A DNA stretch of 64,000 nucleotides from Theristus sp. LFF4_11 (Eukaryota; Nematoda; Chromadorea; Monhysterida; Xyalidae). Shown one piece after another: positions 19,001 to 29,514 of the stretch; the stretch's first letter is position 1; the number at the start of each line of letters is the position of its first letter. The notes under the pieces are model-generated. The model did no database searches. It was not told where the DNA came from and saw only the letters and a program-made list of their open reading frames with translations. The position numbers and the translations under genes were made by a program. The stretch covers positions 1 through 64,000 of the forward strand of contig JASANC010001822.1 of NCBI GenBank assembly GCA_030248135.1, written 5' to 3'.

Positions 19001-22000
19001 GATTGCACGCGCCAATTGCTCAGACTCGTATGAATGGCTGACCACTTTGGCGCCTGAATGAAACGGTTTTGCTCAATTTGCAAGTTCACATGAATGATGA
19101 TTTGTTGGATCAAATCAACCATATTGCATGGAGGTGCTAAACATATTTCATCAGCACGGCATACGCGATACGCATGACCCTGATCAACACTTCTTTTTTT
19201 CTACACAGCACAAATTGGTTTTCTGTACACTGACCTATAGTGCCACTGCAAATGCGACAATTATTACCGCCAAACCAACCAGCACATCTTGATCATCTAT
19301 GGATTTCTGTGCTTCAACCGCACCCATCACTGACTTGGATTATTGAACAACGACGCCCACGATTTCACCAATGGAGCTGCAGCGGCCGGGAGCACCGGTG
19401 ACGAGCTGCTGGCAGCCGGCTGCTCTGGAGGCACGACACTCGGAAATTCGTCGTCATCCAACACGCACACTTCTTTCGGCGCAGTGCTCACTTCGGCGGT
19501 TTGTTGCTGACAGACGTCTGTCACTGCCGTCGCATTTGTTTGTTCATTCTGTTCACCAGAATTATCTGGCACGCTTACTTGCTGCTGAGTGGCGGGCTCA
19601 CCATTCACCACAACACCACCAGCAGTGTCATCATCGTTCACAACAACAGTCGAATCATGTGTCGGCGACTCAATGTGAGCCGTTTCCATGTTTGCTCGTT
19701 GTTGGCCAGTGCCGTCCTCATCACAAGCGTTCACATCGGCCGTCATGAACTGCACATCGCTCACGGAGTCCACGTCAGCATCGAGTTCGACGCCGCCGCC
19801 CGACGGTGCACACGGTGAAACGGAGCGCACGACGGACGAGCTCTGCGGCGGCTGCTGAACCGTGGCGCGAATGATAATCTCCGGACTGCAGCTGCGTGCG
19901 TGCGTGCTCTCAAGCGGATTCACCGGATCGTCCGGGTGTGTTACGGCGATCGGCTGTTGCTGCAATTCACAGGACGACGGCGACACGACGGCAGAGTCGG
20001 CCGAACTCGCAATGGAACTGGTCGTGTTCGTGGTGGCAGACTGTGTGGTGACTGGCGACTGTGGAGTGATTGGTGGGCGGTGTTGGTGAGTGCGATTGGC
20101 ATTGGCATTGGTGTTCTGTGCTGCTTTGAGTGTGGCGGGCACGTTGGCGCGCGCTTGGCCGTGGCCGCTCTGCTGGTGATACAGCGGCGGCGGCGATGGC
20201 CGTTGGCTTGGTCTGCAATGAAAAACACACCATTGCGCTGCAAACAAACGCGTTCAGACAAACAGCGAAAAGCTGCAGTGCCCTTTCTAGTGTTACCGTG
20301 GAGGCCAATGGTGCGGATTGAACGGCTGTGTTTGATTGAATTGCTGCTGTGAATTGCGGTAGTCGACTAGTGAGCCGACACCAGCGGCACCGGGCGCTGC
20401 CATTGTGAACATCTGAAACGTACAGAAAGTGCAACTGAAAAGACCTGAACAACAACCGAGTGTCTCATTCTCATTGTCAAGTGTTTAGGTTCGCATTTTC
20501 AGAACGCACAACTGCAGCGTGACCTGTTGCGGGTGTGGCTGCATCATGGGCACAACGTACGGCACGGACACGTGCGGCATCACATAGTCGGTGGCGGCAG
20601 CGCCCGGCGCAGCAAACCGGCCCATCGTTACTGGCTGGTAGATCATTTGGTTCTGCAATTGCATAAATACTCAAATGCAACAAACAAAATTCGAGCGAGT
20701 TCACCAAAAACTCGTGAAAACAGCAAGACCGTTGACTGCATTATTGGCGTGGTGAATGGTCGTTGAGCGAGCGCCGGCCCGGCGGCACCGTTTGGTGGCA
20801 TCTGCGCATGCGGCGGCGGGACACTGCAGTTTGGCATCATGCCACCTGAACAGAAGCAACAGTGTCAACTGGCACCAGCGTTGTGCACGCCAGTGAGAGG
20901 AACACACAGCCTAATAACCTTACCTTGTGTCATCGGGATGAACGAGCGTTGTTGTTGACCGATGAAGTCAACCGGATGCGTTTGAGCGGCCAACGGCACC
21001 GACAGCGCGCTCGCTTGCACGTACGCCCGAGGCTGCTGCCGCAACTGCACCGGCACCGAATTGTCCGGTCTCCTTTGTGCAGCAGCGGCGGCAGCATGCA
21101 ACGGCTGTTGTTGCTGTCTCAAATGTTGTTGTTGTGATTGAAAGTGCACCGGTTGCGGCTGGTGTTGCTGTTGATCGGTCGCAAACAGCGCAGAGCCATT
21201 GTTGCTCTCGACCGTGCTTGGCTGCGGCGGCCGATTGGAGCGACCGCTGGCGGACGAGCGCCCGGAATAGCCGGATGTGGTCCTGGTCTGTCTGGTGTTG
21301 TTGTTGTTTGTTGGGGCACGATTGGATTGGTGATGTGGTGCATGAGTGCTGTTGGCCGATTGTTGCTGCTGTTGTTGTAGTCGCTGATTGCTCTGTGCTG
21401 GCACTTTTGAGTTGTCACTGTTGCAATTGTCATTCGGTGCACTCAAACGCTGCGCCGTCGGCGAACACCGTTGCACTGGTGTGCACGTCGCCGTCGAGTC
21501 GCCTGGATCGATGTGCGCCTGATGCGCGGCGTCGCCATGCGAATCGGCTGATGAAAATAGGAGTGCATTCGAAAGAAATCCACGCATCATATCATCCAGA
21601 CATGCATGCCTGCATGCCTGTTCCGAGGCCTATCCAGCAACAGGCATCCTCTACCACGTTAACCCAAATTTGCAGCGCCAGTCAAGCAAATCATCCATTT
21701 TTCATCCATCCAGAAATTTTACCTACCATGCCACGTTGCACCCTTTTTTCCGGTTTTGACTACCTGCCAGCAACAGGCATGAAAATGGCTCCCGTGCACC
21801 TTTGATATCATCGGATTTTCTTGGAAATCCGAGTGCGTTTAAAACCCATGTGTTTGGCCCTAGTTTCTCGCCCCAAAAGCAGCAACGAAACTCTGGTATT
21901 GTTGAACGAACATTCAATAAAAAACCCGGAACTTATGAACAAATATTGATGCAATAAATAGAGACAGCAAGTTTTGATTAATTTCGCAAGAAGATTGCGT

Positions 22001-23102
22001 ACGATTTTGTCTGTGTCACTTGACTTTGTATGCTCTTTACATTTGGTTTTGTTCTTCATTTGAATTTTGCAAGACCCTGTGGCCAGTTTTCTAAAAGTGA
22101 GGAGTTGAAATTTTGAAGAGTTTTACTCACTTTTTCTCTCTACTCAGAAGAAAACGGGGTTTATAAAATGAGTAGTGAAGAGTGAGGAGTTTCAGTTTTG
22201 AGGAGTGTTCTAAGGAGCGAATTTACTCCTTGGTGTTTGTTCGGTTTGGTTTTATAAAAGACTCCCTAATTCCGAAACTACTCAAAAAATCTTACAAGCC
22301 AAATTCGACTGGTGAAAATCTGAGCAGCATGTTTTCTGGCAGTTTGGTGTGATTTTGTCGCCGGTTTTGATGAAAAACATGATAATTTTTGGTTTTCTTG
22401 CATTCAGACTTGGTTTACAAATAGAAAAGGCGACAATGAGACGGAAAATCCACCGCTGAAAAAGCAGTATCACGCATTGAGTAGTTTCGGATTGAAGAGT
22501 GTTTTGAGGAGTGAATCTTTAACACGTGACATTTCAGTTTCTACTTAGTTTTCTACTCACATCACTCCTCACTTTTATAAAACCCTACTGAGCTATTCCC
22601 CTCAAAAATCCCCCCCTTCTCACTTGTAAACTCCTTGATTTTGTAAAACTGGCCACAGATGTGAAGTGTCTGCCTGAGATGCTAAAAGTTTCAAGTCAAC
22701 CAGATGTAGTACCATTTTGTACAGCTGCGTCGGACGCCGTCTGTGATGAGCAGGCGACTTCCGGTGCGGGTCTGCTCAATCGGGCTGTGTCACGCTCTTG
22801 CACCTGATCGGTTGTTCAAATCTAATTTTGATAATGCCACCTTCGAAAAAAAACCGATGGAGAAAAGTTCAGAACTGAGTTTGTGTGCAACAGCAACTGA
22901 GCAAACACGAGCTCACCTTGACCTGTTGACTGGTGCCCGGTAGTGGCTGAGCGTCCAGCACGTTCAACAAACGACATTTCTCTTCGTCCGACAAGTCGTC
23001 GGTGTCCAAAAACGTGAAATTGTTCAATTCAACAGTCAACATTTCACCACTTCTGTCGTCTGCACAATCTCCTCCACGTTCCTCCTGGCGAGCGCTTGTC
23101 AT
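16005..23102 (-). CDS. USP10: Ubiquitin carboxyl-terminal hydrolase 10 (USP10) with extended Gln-rich N-terminus
   Basis: Minus-strand exons: 23102-22931 (donor uncertain), 21547-20924, 20845-20730, 20652-20524, 20412-20297, 20212-19335, 19053-18754, 18457-18238, 17869-17731, 17651-17564, 17397-17147, 16973-16887, 16739-16598, 16513-16448 and 16279-16005. All junctions after the first are phase-consistent, giving about 1,200 residues (human 798). USP10 signatures: KSWASLFNNP, GLFNLGNWCYVNAVLQSL with the catalytic Cys near residue 805, LEPTYIRQLAPK, GRQEDAEEF, EPFFTLPLDIQ, YKLFAVVLHHGE, GGGHYTTFMF with the catalytic His, and YLLFYRRCDL. USP10 removes ubiquitin from targets including p53 and 40S ribosomes and binds G3BP. 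The N-terminal 600 residues are Gln/Pro/Ala-rich; FTFLDTDDLSDEEK near residue 30 may correspond to the human FGDF region. AAG|GTGAGC at 22917 is a stronger first donor but breaks phase, so a small exon may be missing. Confidence 0.9.
22077..22658. mobile_element. MITE with CTGTGGCCAGTTTT termini in USP10 intron 1
   Basis: The left end CTGTGGCCAGTTTT is matched by AAAACTGGCCACAG on the right, and both arms carry GAGGAGT/ACTCCTC-rich sequence, so the element is a loose palindrome of about 580 bp. It lies in the first USP10 intron. A related right end (TTTTATAAAACTGACCACTG) occurs near 25867-25886. No coding frame is present and I could not define the target duplication. Confidence 0.6.
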
Positions 23103-23399
23103 TATTCAAATGGTTGTGTTGTAACTTCCCACCTTGTGATTGTGAAATGCAATCGAACTCGGTCTCCAATGCAGAAAAAAGTCTGCAACTGCAATCCAAC
23201 CCCAATAGTGCAATAATTGGCCAATCAAAGTTGTTCGAATCAACCTAAACTATAAAAGACAAAAGAGCTGAGCATGCGAAAGTGTAAGCAAACACCGAAC
23301 GAAGGGCAGGGTAGGGACCACTACCAGTTTTATATAACGTAGGAGTCCAATAGTAATAGTGCTGCGGGGGCCTCATTGGCGTACCGTGTAGCGGCACTA

Positions 23400-23566
23400 C
23401 AGTCGAATCGAACTCCAAATTATGGGAAATCAGCTGATTGGTTGGGATGACGGTATGCATGATTTCTGTGCATAAATTGTTGTGGGGCGTAGTTTGGTTT
23501 GCACAGCAGCATGCATGGCGTTTTCCCAACCAATCAGCGGATTCCCCATGATTTAGAGTTCGACTG
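23400..23566. mobile_element. MITE family A copy 1 (GCTGATTGGTTGG arms)
   Basis: This 167-bp inverted-repeat element lies just upstream of the USP10 start. Left arm CAGTCGAA...CTCCAAATTATGGG then GCTGATTGGTTGGG; the right arm is its complement with few changes. A second copy of the same family lies at 58421-58575. The arms contain CCAAT-box-like ATTGG motifs. Confidence 0.75.
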
Positions 23567-23870
23567 AAATGTTAAGCTTTTATAGAGCTGGTTCGTCTGA
23601 AACATCAGATCGACACCCCCCACAACTTTTGGCAAAAATACCCCCTCTCAAATTCGACCCTTCCTAACCTCCTCCCAAATTTTGACCTTCCCATGGTTGT
23701 TCTTGAGGGGGGGGGGGGCTCGAATCTATCTCTATCTAGGAAGTTTTTTCGGCTCAGTTCGTGTTTCTCGTTCATAGTTGTTCTAGGGGGGGGGGCTGGG
23801 GAGGGGGCCGCCCCCCCCCAGTACCGTGGGCGAGGGGGGGGGGGTGGGGGGGGGGTACACGAATCATAGA

Positions 23871-24603
23871 CAAAAGACCGCACGTACCAAAAGACCGCAC
23901 GTGCCAAAAGACCGCAAGACCAAAATACCGCAGATTGGTGTGGAACCAAAATACCGCACGTGCCAAAAGACCGCACGAGCATTTAGCAAGTCGGTTCCGC
24001 TGATTCTATTTCGATTTTACAATTGCACCAAGCAACATTTGTATCATTTCTTGTGATAAATTGTGTTTTCGTGAATTGTTTTCGTTTGTTCATTGTTCGA
24101 GTTTCACTTTTACAAAACAAGAATGTTTTTTCTTGGTTCAGTGGATTTGGAACACAGCCAAATACCGTTTTTGGGGTTCAGTGGATTTGGAACACGGCCA
24201 AATAGTAAAAATGATTGCGGACACAGCCTTCAAAACTCACTTTTGTTTGATAATTTGTCATGGATTATCAAAATTGGCTGGGGGAATCGTGAGCTGGGCG
24301 ACGTTTTCTGTTGGCAGTCTGCGCGTTTCACCGTGTTTGTCTTGTGCACCGACCTGTCACGCGACTCTGCCGGCGCTGTGCTCAACCGATTTCAAGGATC
24401 GACGGCTCAGTCAATAATTTTTGTGGAATAAAAAAGGATAGGAAGACAAAATAAACGTAAAATAACATATCATAATCACGTACGCAGTTAATGATTTTGG
24501 TGCGGTCTTTTGGCACGTGCGGTATTTTGGTTTGTTAGCATCTGCGGTCTTTTGGTCACAAAAAATCTCAAATGTGCGGTCTTTTGGCACGTGCGGTCTT
24601 TTG
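23871..24603. repeat. Element with inverted arrays of a 17-bp CAAAAGACCGCACGTGC unit
   Basis: The left arm has six imperfect units of CAAAAGACCGCACGTGC, and the right arm has the complementary units, so the 733-bp span ends in inverted repeat arrays. GGGTACACGA lies just outside both ends as a direct repeat. Between the arms is a 30-bp-scale direct repeat (TTCAGTGGATTTGGAACAC twice) and a frame around 24230-24431 reading GWGNRELGDVFCWQSARF that looks like a gene fragment but matches nothing I know. Confidence 0.6.
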
Positions 24604-25458
24604 TCCGCAAGCCGGGTACACGACACCCCCCCAGAGCACCAGAGACCGTGGGGGGGGGGGGTGGGGGGGGGGGCACCGTGCCACCCCCCCATCGGACCCC
24701 CCCCCTCGAAAATTTGGCCGACACCCCCCACACCCCCATGAAATTTTGTCTGGCGGAGACCCCCCCCCAAAATTTTCCGTGCACCCCAAAATTTTTTTTC
24801 GAAAATCATGATTTTTTGTCTATAAAGTCCATAATATAAGCTGAATATATGATAACTTGACCATCTTCATTGTAATTTCAACGATTTTGCAGCAAAATTT
24901 AGCGTTTTTCCTTTGCCGGCGCTGTGCTCAACCGATTTCAAGGATCGACGGCTCAGTCAATAATTTTTGTGGAATAAAAAAGGATAGGAAGACAAAATAA
25001 ACGTAAAATAACATATCATAATCACGTACGCAGTTAATGATTTTGGTGCGGTCTTTTGGCACGTGCGGTATTTTGGTTTGTTAGCATCTGCGGTCTTTTG
25101 GTCACAAAAAAATCTCAAATGTGCGGTCTTTTGGCACGTGCGGTCTTTTGTCCGCAAGCCGGGTACACGACACCCCCCCAGAGCACCAGAGACCGTCGGG
25201 TGGGGGGGGTGGGGGGGGGCACCGTGCCACCCCCCCATCGCCCCCCCCCTCGAAAATTTGGCCGACACCCCCCACACCCCCATGAAATTTTGTCTGGCGG
25301 AGACCCCCCCCCCAAAATTTTCCGTGCACCCCAAAATTTTTTTTCGAAAATCATGATTTTTTGTCTATAAAGTCCATAATATAAGCTGAATATATGATAA
25401 CTTGACCATCTTCATTGTAATTTCAACGATTTTGCAGCAAAATTTAGCGTTTTTCCTT
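24369..25458. repeat. 546-bp tandem duplication
   Basis: Sequence beginning GCCGGCGCTGTGCTCAACCG at 24369 starts again at 24915 and continues in register to about 25458, with differences mainly in homopolymer lengths. The duplicated unit takes in the right arm of the CAAAAGACC element and one copy of a repeat ending near GCAGCAAAATTTAGCG. Further copies of that last part occur at about 36967-37200 and 40900-41125. Confidence 0.85.
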
Positions 25459-25688
25459 CAAAATTTAAGCGAAAAATTATCATGGGGGGTGGGGGGGGGG
25501 TGGACCCCCCCACAGAAAATTTTGAAAAAATGCACCCCCATGGGGGGGGTCCCACGTTACCATAGGTTGGACCCCCCCTCACTTTTTGGTCGGCGCGCGG
25601 CCCCCCCCCCCCCCCCCCCCACCCCCACGGCACCATCCCCCCCCCTTCGAAAATTGTTTTGGGCCCACGGTACTGGCCCCCCCCCCCA

Positions 25689-25850
25689 CCCAAAAATTTT
25701 CGAATCTATCTCTATCAGACAGGTTTTTTCGGCTCACCTATTATCTATCTAAAAAATTTCTCAGCCAGCTATCTATCTAAAAAAATTTCTCTTTGAAGAC
25801 ATAAAATAAATCAATTTTTGACCAAAATTGACCGAGTAAAACTCCTAACT
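25689..25850. repeat. Fragment of the CATAGTTGTTC hAT-like MITE
   Basis: The stretch CGAATCTATCTCTATCAGAC followed by TTTTTTCGGCTCACCTATTA and CAGCCAGCTATCTATCT matches the left half of the six elements between 37.4 and 43.8 kb. Neither terminus is intact here. A similar left-end scrap with CATAGTTGTTCTAGG lies near 23774. Confidence 0.65.
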
Positions 25851-26190
25851 TTTCAGACACCACTAACTTTTATAAAACTGACCACTGATGAAACCAATTG
25901 CAGAAGCTTCTATCGGTATCTGGAATCTGACTTTGCTCGTCGACAGTAGCGAAAGTGCGGGGGGGGGGGTGGGGGGGGGTCCACCCCCCCCTCAGCCGAA
26001 AATCCTGCCCGTGCACGGGCAGATACCCGTGTACCCCCCCTCCCCCCCCCTTTACCTCGACACGGGTACTAGACTCCAGGGGTCGAGATGGGGGGGGGTA
26101 CCCCCCCCAACCAAGTCGACACCCCCCCCCCCACCCGGGCAAACCCCCCCCCCCAAATTTTGGTCAAAATACCCCCCCCCTCTCGAATTT

Positions 26191-27860
26191 AGGGGGGCCA
26201 GACCGGTTTGCCTACTTTATTCAAAAAGCGTAAAATAAAACGCGCTTTAAAAATTAAATTGAAAAAATAAATTATTATTCTTAATTTGCAAATGTATGTA
26301 TGTGGCAGAGTGATAACAAGAAACTGATGCCGACGGCGATGGTGTTGAATGTTTTTGCTTCCTCAGATTTGATTAAAAAACAAAAAAACAGTGAAACGGT
26401 TTTTTGATCAGGTTAGATTTGAAGTTCGTGAAAACTGAAAAGTGGCTTTTCTGTGTCGACTGTCGATGCTGCTGGCTGACGTCGACGTGAGGAGGGAAGA
26501 AGGGATGTCGCTGGTCGCTCTCGTCTTGCGCAAGCTACAACAACAACAATAACGAAACGCCTCTCTGAACTGAATGGCTCAATGTTCATTCTCATGGACA
26601 ATCGCTCCTGACGGATAGTGTTTGTTTTCATGTGTTGTGTTGTGTAATGTGTTCCATACCTGTTTTTTGCTGAGTTGAATTCTGGACTTTTTCAAAAATT
26701 CAATAACCGTCCGCCGTCCGAGCGAGCCTTAGCGTTACCTTTTTTCAGAAGCGTCAAAGACGACCGCGGGCAGAGGCCGTTGAAATGAGCGTCTGTGGAC
26801 TGTTGTTTGATCTGACATGGCTCAATTGAAATCAATGTTTACCTCTTCATTTTTCAACCAGAATTTGTCATGGCTTAACTATTGGCGAGTTCTCAGAAAC
26901 CTGATACTTAAATATTGACCACAGTTCTGATTTAAAAAAACAATCAACACGGTCAACAATGATCTCAATTATCTGTTGCTTCATATTTGTGTCGAGTTCT
27001 CAAACCACCAGTTGTGACAAGAATATGTGTTATCTTTGCTTTTGGTTTTGTGTCTCAATGCGCGCTCAGAGAGGTAAGCAGTTTCATGCTTGATGCAGCA
27101 ATTCAAAATGTGAACTAATCCGTGTCCCGAAGATACTGCACAGTGTCACTGGTGCCATTTTGAATATTCGCAATAAGCATGTGACTGATATCCTTTCGAC
27201 GTCTGCAAACACATTGAGTCACTTAATTAAAAGAAACGACAATAATTTTATTTTCCCCATTTTCGTGTAAATCGGGAAACTGATCCGCAAGGTTTGTAAT
27301 GTGAAGGGATTGTGTTGTTTTGTTCAAACATTGATGTGCCACTCAGTTCATTGTTCAAGTTCCATCATCTTTCCTATTTGCGATGCGTGTCCAAATGTCT
27401 TGTGTTTGAAGATTGTGGTTGAAGTGATGAACTACTTTTTTGTGATAATGAAGCCGTTTTCTCGTAAAAGTATTGTCACAAAGCATTTTTTCTATAAATA
27501 AAGGCTGTTCAGCGTTAATGCGATGTGCTGGTGGTGTTTGTTGGTGTCTGTTTTTCTGTTCTTGAAATTTGAAAAAAAATCTTGTGAAGAAAGTTTTTTT
27601 AAATCTGATTTGTCTTGATCGTAACGACAACCTCAACCAATTGCAACGGCGAATGGGTAAATAAAGAATCTGAGCGTTGAATTTGATTCCAAAAGTGGTC
27701 CTCTGTTATCAATCAATCAATCCTCTGTTGAGTCTTCTGTATCGCTGTCGCTGTGTGGTTTGCTTTCTGTTTCTTTTCAACACCCAAAGGGTTACGTTCG
27801 TTCGTTAAGTTTTCCCCGGGGAAAAGTGCGTTTCGCCAAATGAGCGTGACGACGACGGAT
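26191..27860. other. Intergenic stretch, no feature seen
   Basis: AT-rich sequence between two repeat blocks. No exon chain, RNA gene or clear inverted repeat was found here. Confidence 0.4.
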
Positions 27861-27879
27861 CGTTTTCGCCCTTTTAAGA

Positions 27880-28860
27880 GGCAACCAAAAATTTTTCTAC
27901 GTTTACTGTTTAAAAAAAAGTAAAAAAAAGAGCATTTTTTTATTTTTTTTATTAAAAATTTTTGAAATTTTTTCTTTAATGTGCCCTGAAAATGCCGTTT
28001 TTGGCATAATTTTTCGAAAGTTCAACAAAAATTTTCTTTGACTTTACCTTGTCACTTAGTCTTCAACGCTGCAGGTGGTATTCTGGATTGATTTATCGAC
28101 TGTTTTCAGCCTTGGTGAGTGATGATCGACTCGCGCATTGAAGTACTTGAGCGTCGCAAAGGCTAGTTCAACAAATTCCGATGTCGCTAAGGTGAGATAG
28201 AAGCAGAGAACTCACATTTACCGTAAAACTACAAAGCTAAACCGGAGCTGGAGCTGATCCCTGATCCCAATGTTTCACCCCTTCAACAAAGCTGTCAATC
28301 AAGGCACTTTCACTTTGTTAAAAAGGCTTCACTTAGGATTAGGATTAGGTTTAGGATTAGGAACCTACAACGACTTCATTAGGAGAAGGATTGGGCTTAG
28401 GATTAGGAACCTACAACGACTTCATTGAAACCGAACTAAACAACAAAACAGACTGTAAACTTGGCTTTGGTTTAGTAATGTAGGCAAAGCCACATTTACG
28501 CATCGTTTTTCAGGATCTCAAAAGGTGGAAATTGCACTGTCTGCCACTGCAAGCGTAACTTCGTTGGTTGCTCGTTGCTGTTTCGCCTCGTGTCGTCAGC
28601 ATGATCACACCGGTTTGTTGTGGAACTTGTTTCCATGTTATTTGAGGTGAATTGAGAGGCAAAACACGAGACGTGATGTCGTCGGTGGGAAAATGGGGTC
28701 GCCGAAACCAAGTCTGAAATTTTCACCCTCCTCCCATATGAGTGGGGGTCATATGGTAAGTCGGTGGCTCCTCAGATAGTGATATTCGGACTCCCTGAAA
28801 AATTCTGAACAACTTTCATTTAAAAAAAAATAAAAAAATTTTTTTTTTTAAGAAAAAAAA
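27880..28860. repeat. Diverged copy of repeat family B with internal TTAGGA tract
   Basis: The flanks match the family B repeat of 35191-35895 with many changes, for example TTCAACAAAAATTTTCTTTG on the left and CATATG...TTCGGACTCCCTGA on the right. The middle (about 28330-28430) holds TTAGGA-like hexamers and two copies of GGAACCTACAACGACTTCAT. A related GGAACCTACAACGAG occurs near 29830. Confidence 0.55.
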
Positions 28861-29514
28861 TAGAAAATTTTTTTTCTTGACATCTCTACCCCCCCCCTAG
28901 AATTTTCGGTCTCGCTCGGACCCCCCCCCCCCTAGAATTTTCGGTCTCACTCGGGAGCCACCCCCCCCCCAACCAAGTCGACCCCCCCCCACCCGGGACG
29001 ACCCCCCCCCCCCCCAATTTGGGGGGTCCCCCCCCCCCTCGGATTCGCCAAAAATCGGGCTCGACCCCAGCTAGACTCCCCCCCACCCCCTCCGCGAGAA
29101 AACACGGGATCGCACACCCCCCTCACGGTGGTCAATCTCAACTCAATTTTTTCCAATAATACCGTAATTTTTGCATTTTTCTTGACGTTTGTGTCTGTCC
29201 CTGCATAGATTTTGTTGTTTCTGACCAAACAAGCAGCTTCTTTGCACAAAATATTCTGTATTTTACAAGAATTTCTGTGTTTTTCTAAGGCAAAAATTTG
29301 GTATTACCCGTGCGATCCCGTCCCGTGCACCCCCCCTCACGAAATTTTTCTGACAGTGCACCCCCCCTCACCGAGAAGGCACCTGACCCCCCCCCCTCTA
29401 AAATTAGGCAAACACCCCCCCCCCTCACCCGAGGTCCCGCTTTCGCTACTGCTCGTAGCTCGTCGATCTTTGACCTAAAGTAGAAATTGTCAAAAAAATT
29501 CTGCCAAAACAAAG

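Larger units (their letters stand above)
23700..26190. repeat. Poly-C/poly-G rich repeat block
   Basis: Runs of 7 to more than 20 C or G recur here, often arranged as a G block facing a C block. They sit between copies of short repeated sentences such as GAAATTTTGTCTGGCGGAG and AATTTGGCCGACACCCCCC. All open frames through this block are low-complexity Gly/Pro strings on every strand and are not genes. The same sentences recur at 28.9-29.4, 35.1 and 37-43 kb. Confidence 0.8.

Noticed and set aside
23605..26238. Many Gly/Pro-rich frames of 80-130 residues
   Set aside because: They are produced by poly-C/poly-G runs and change frame with run length between repeat copies.
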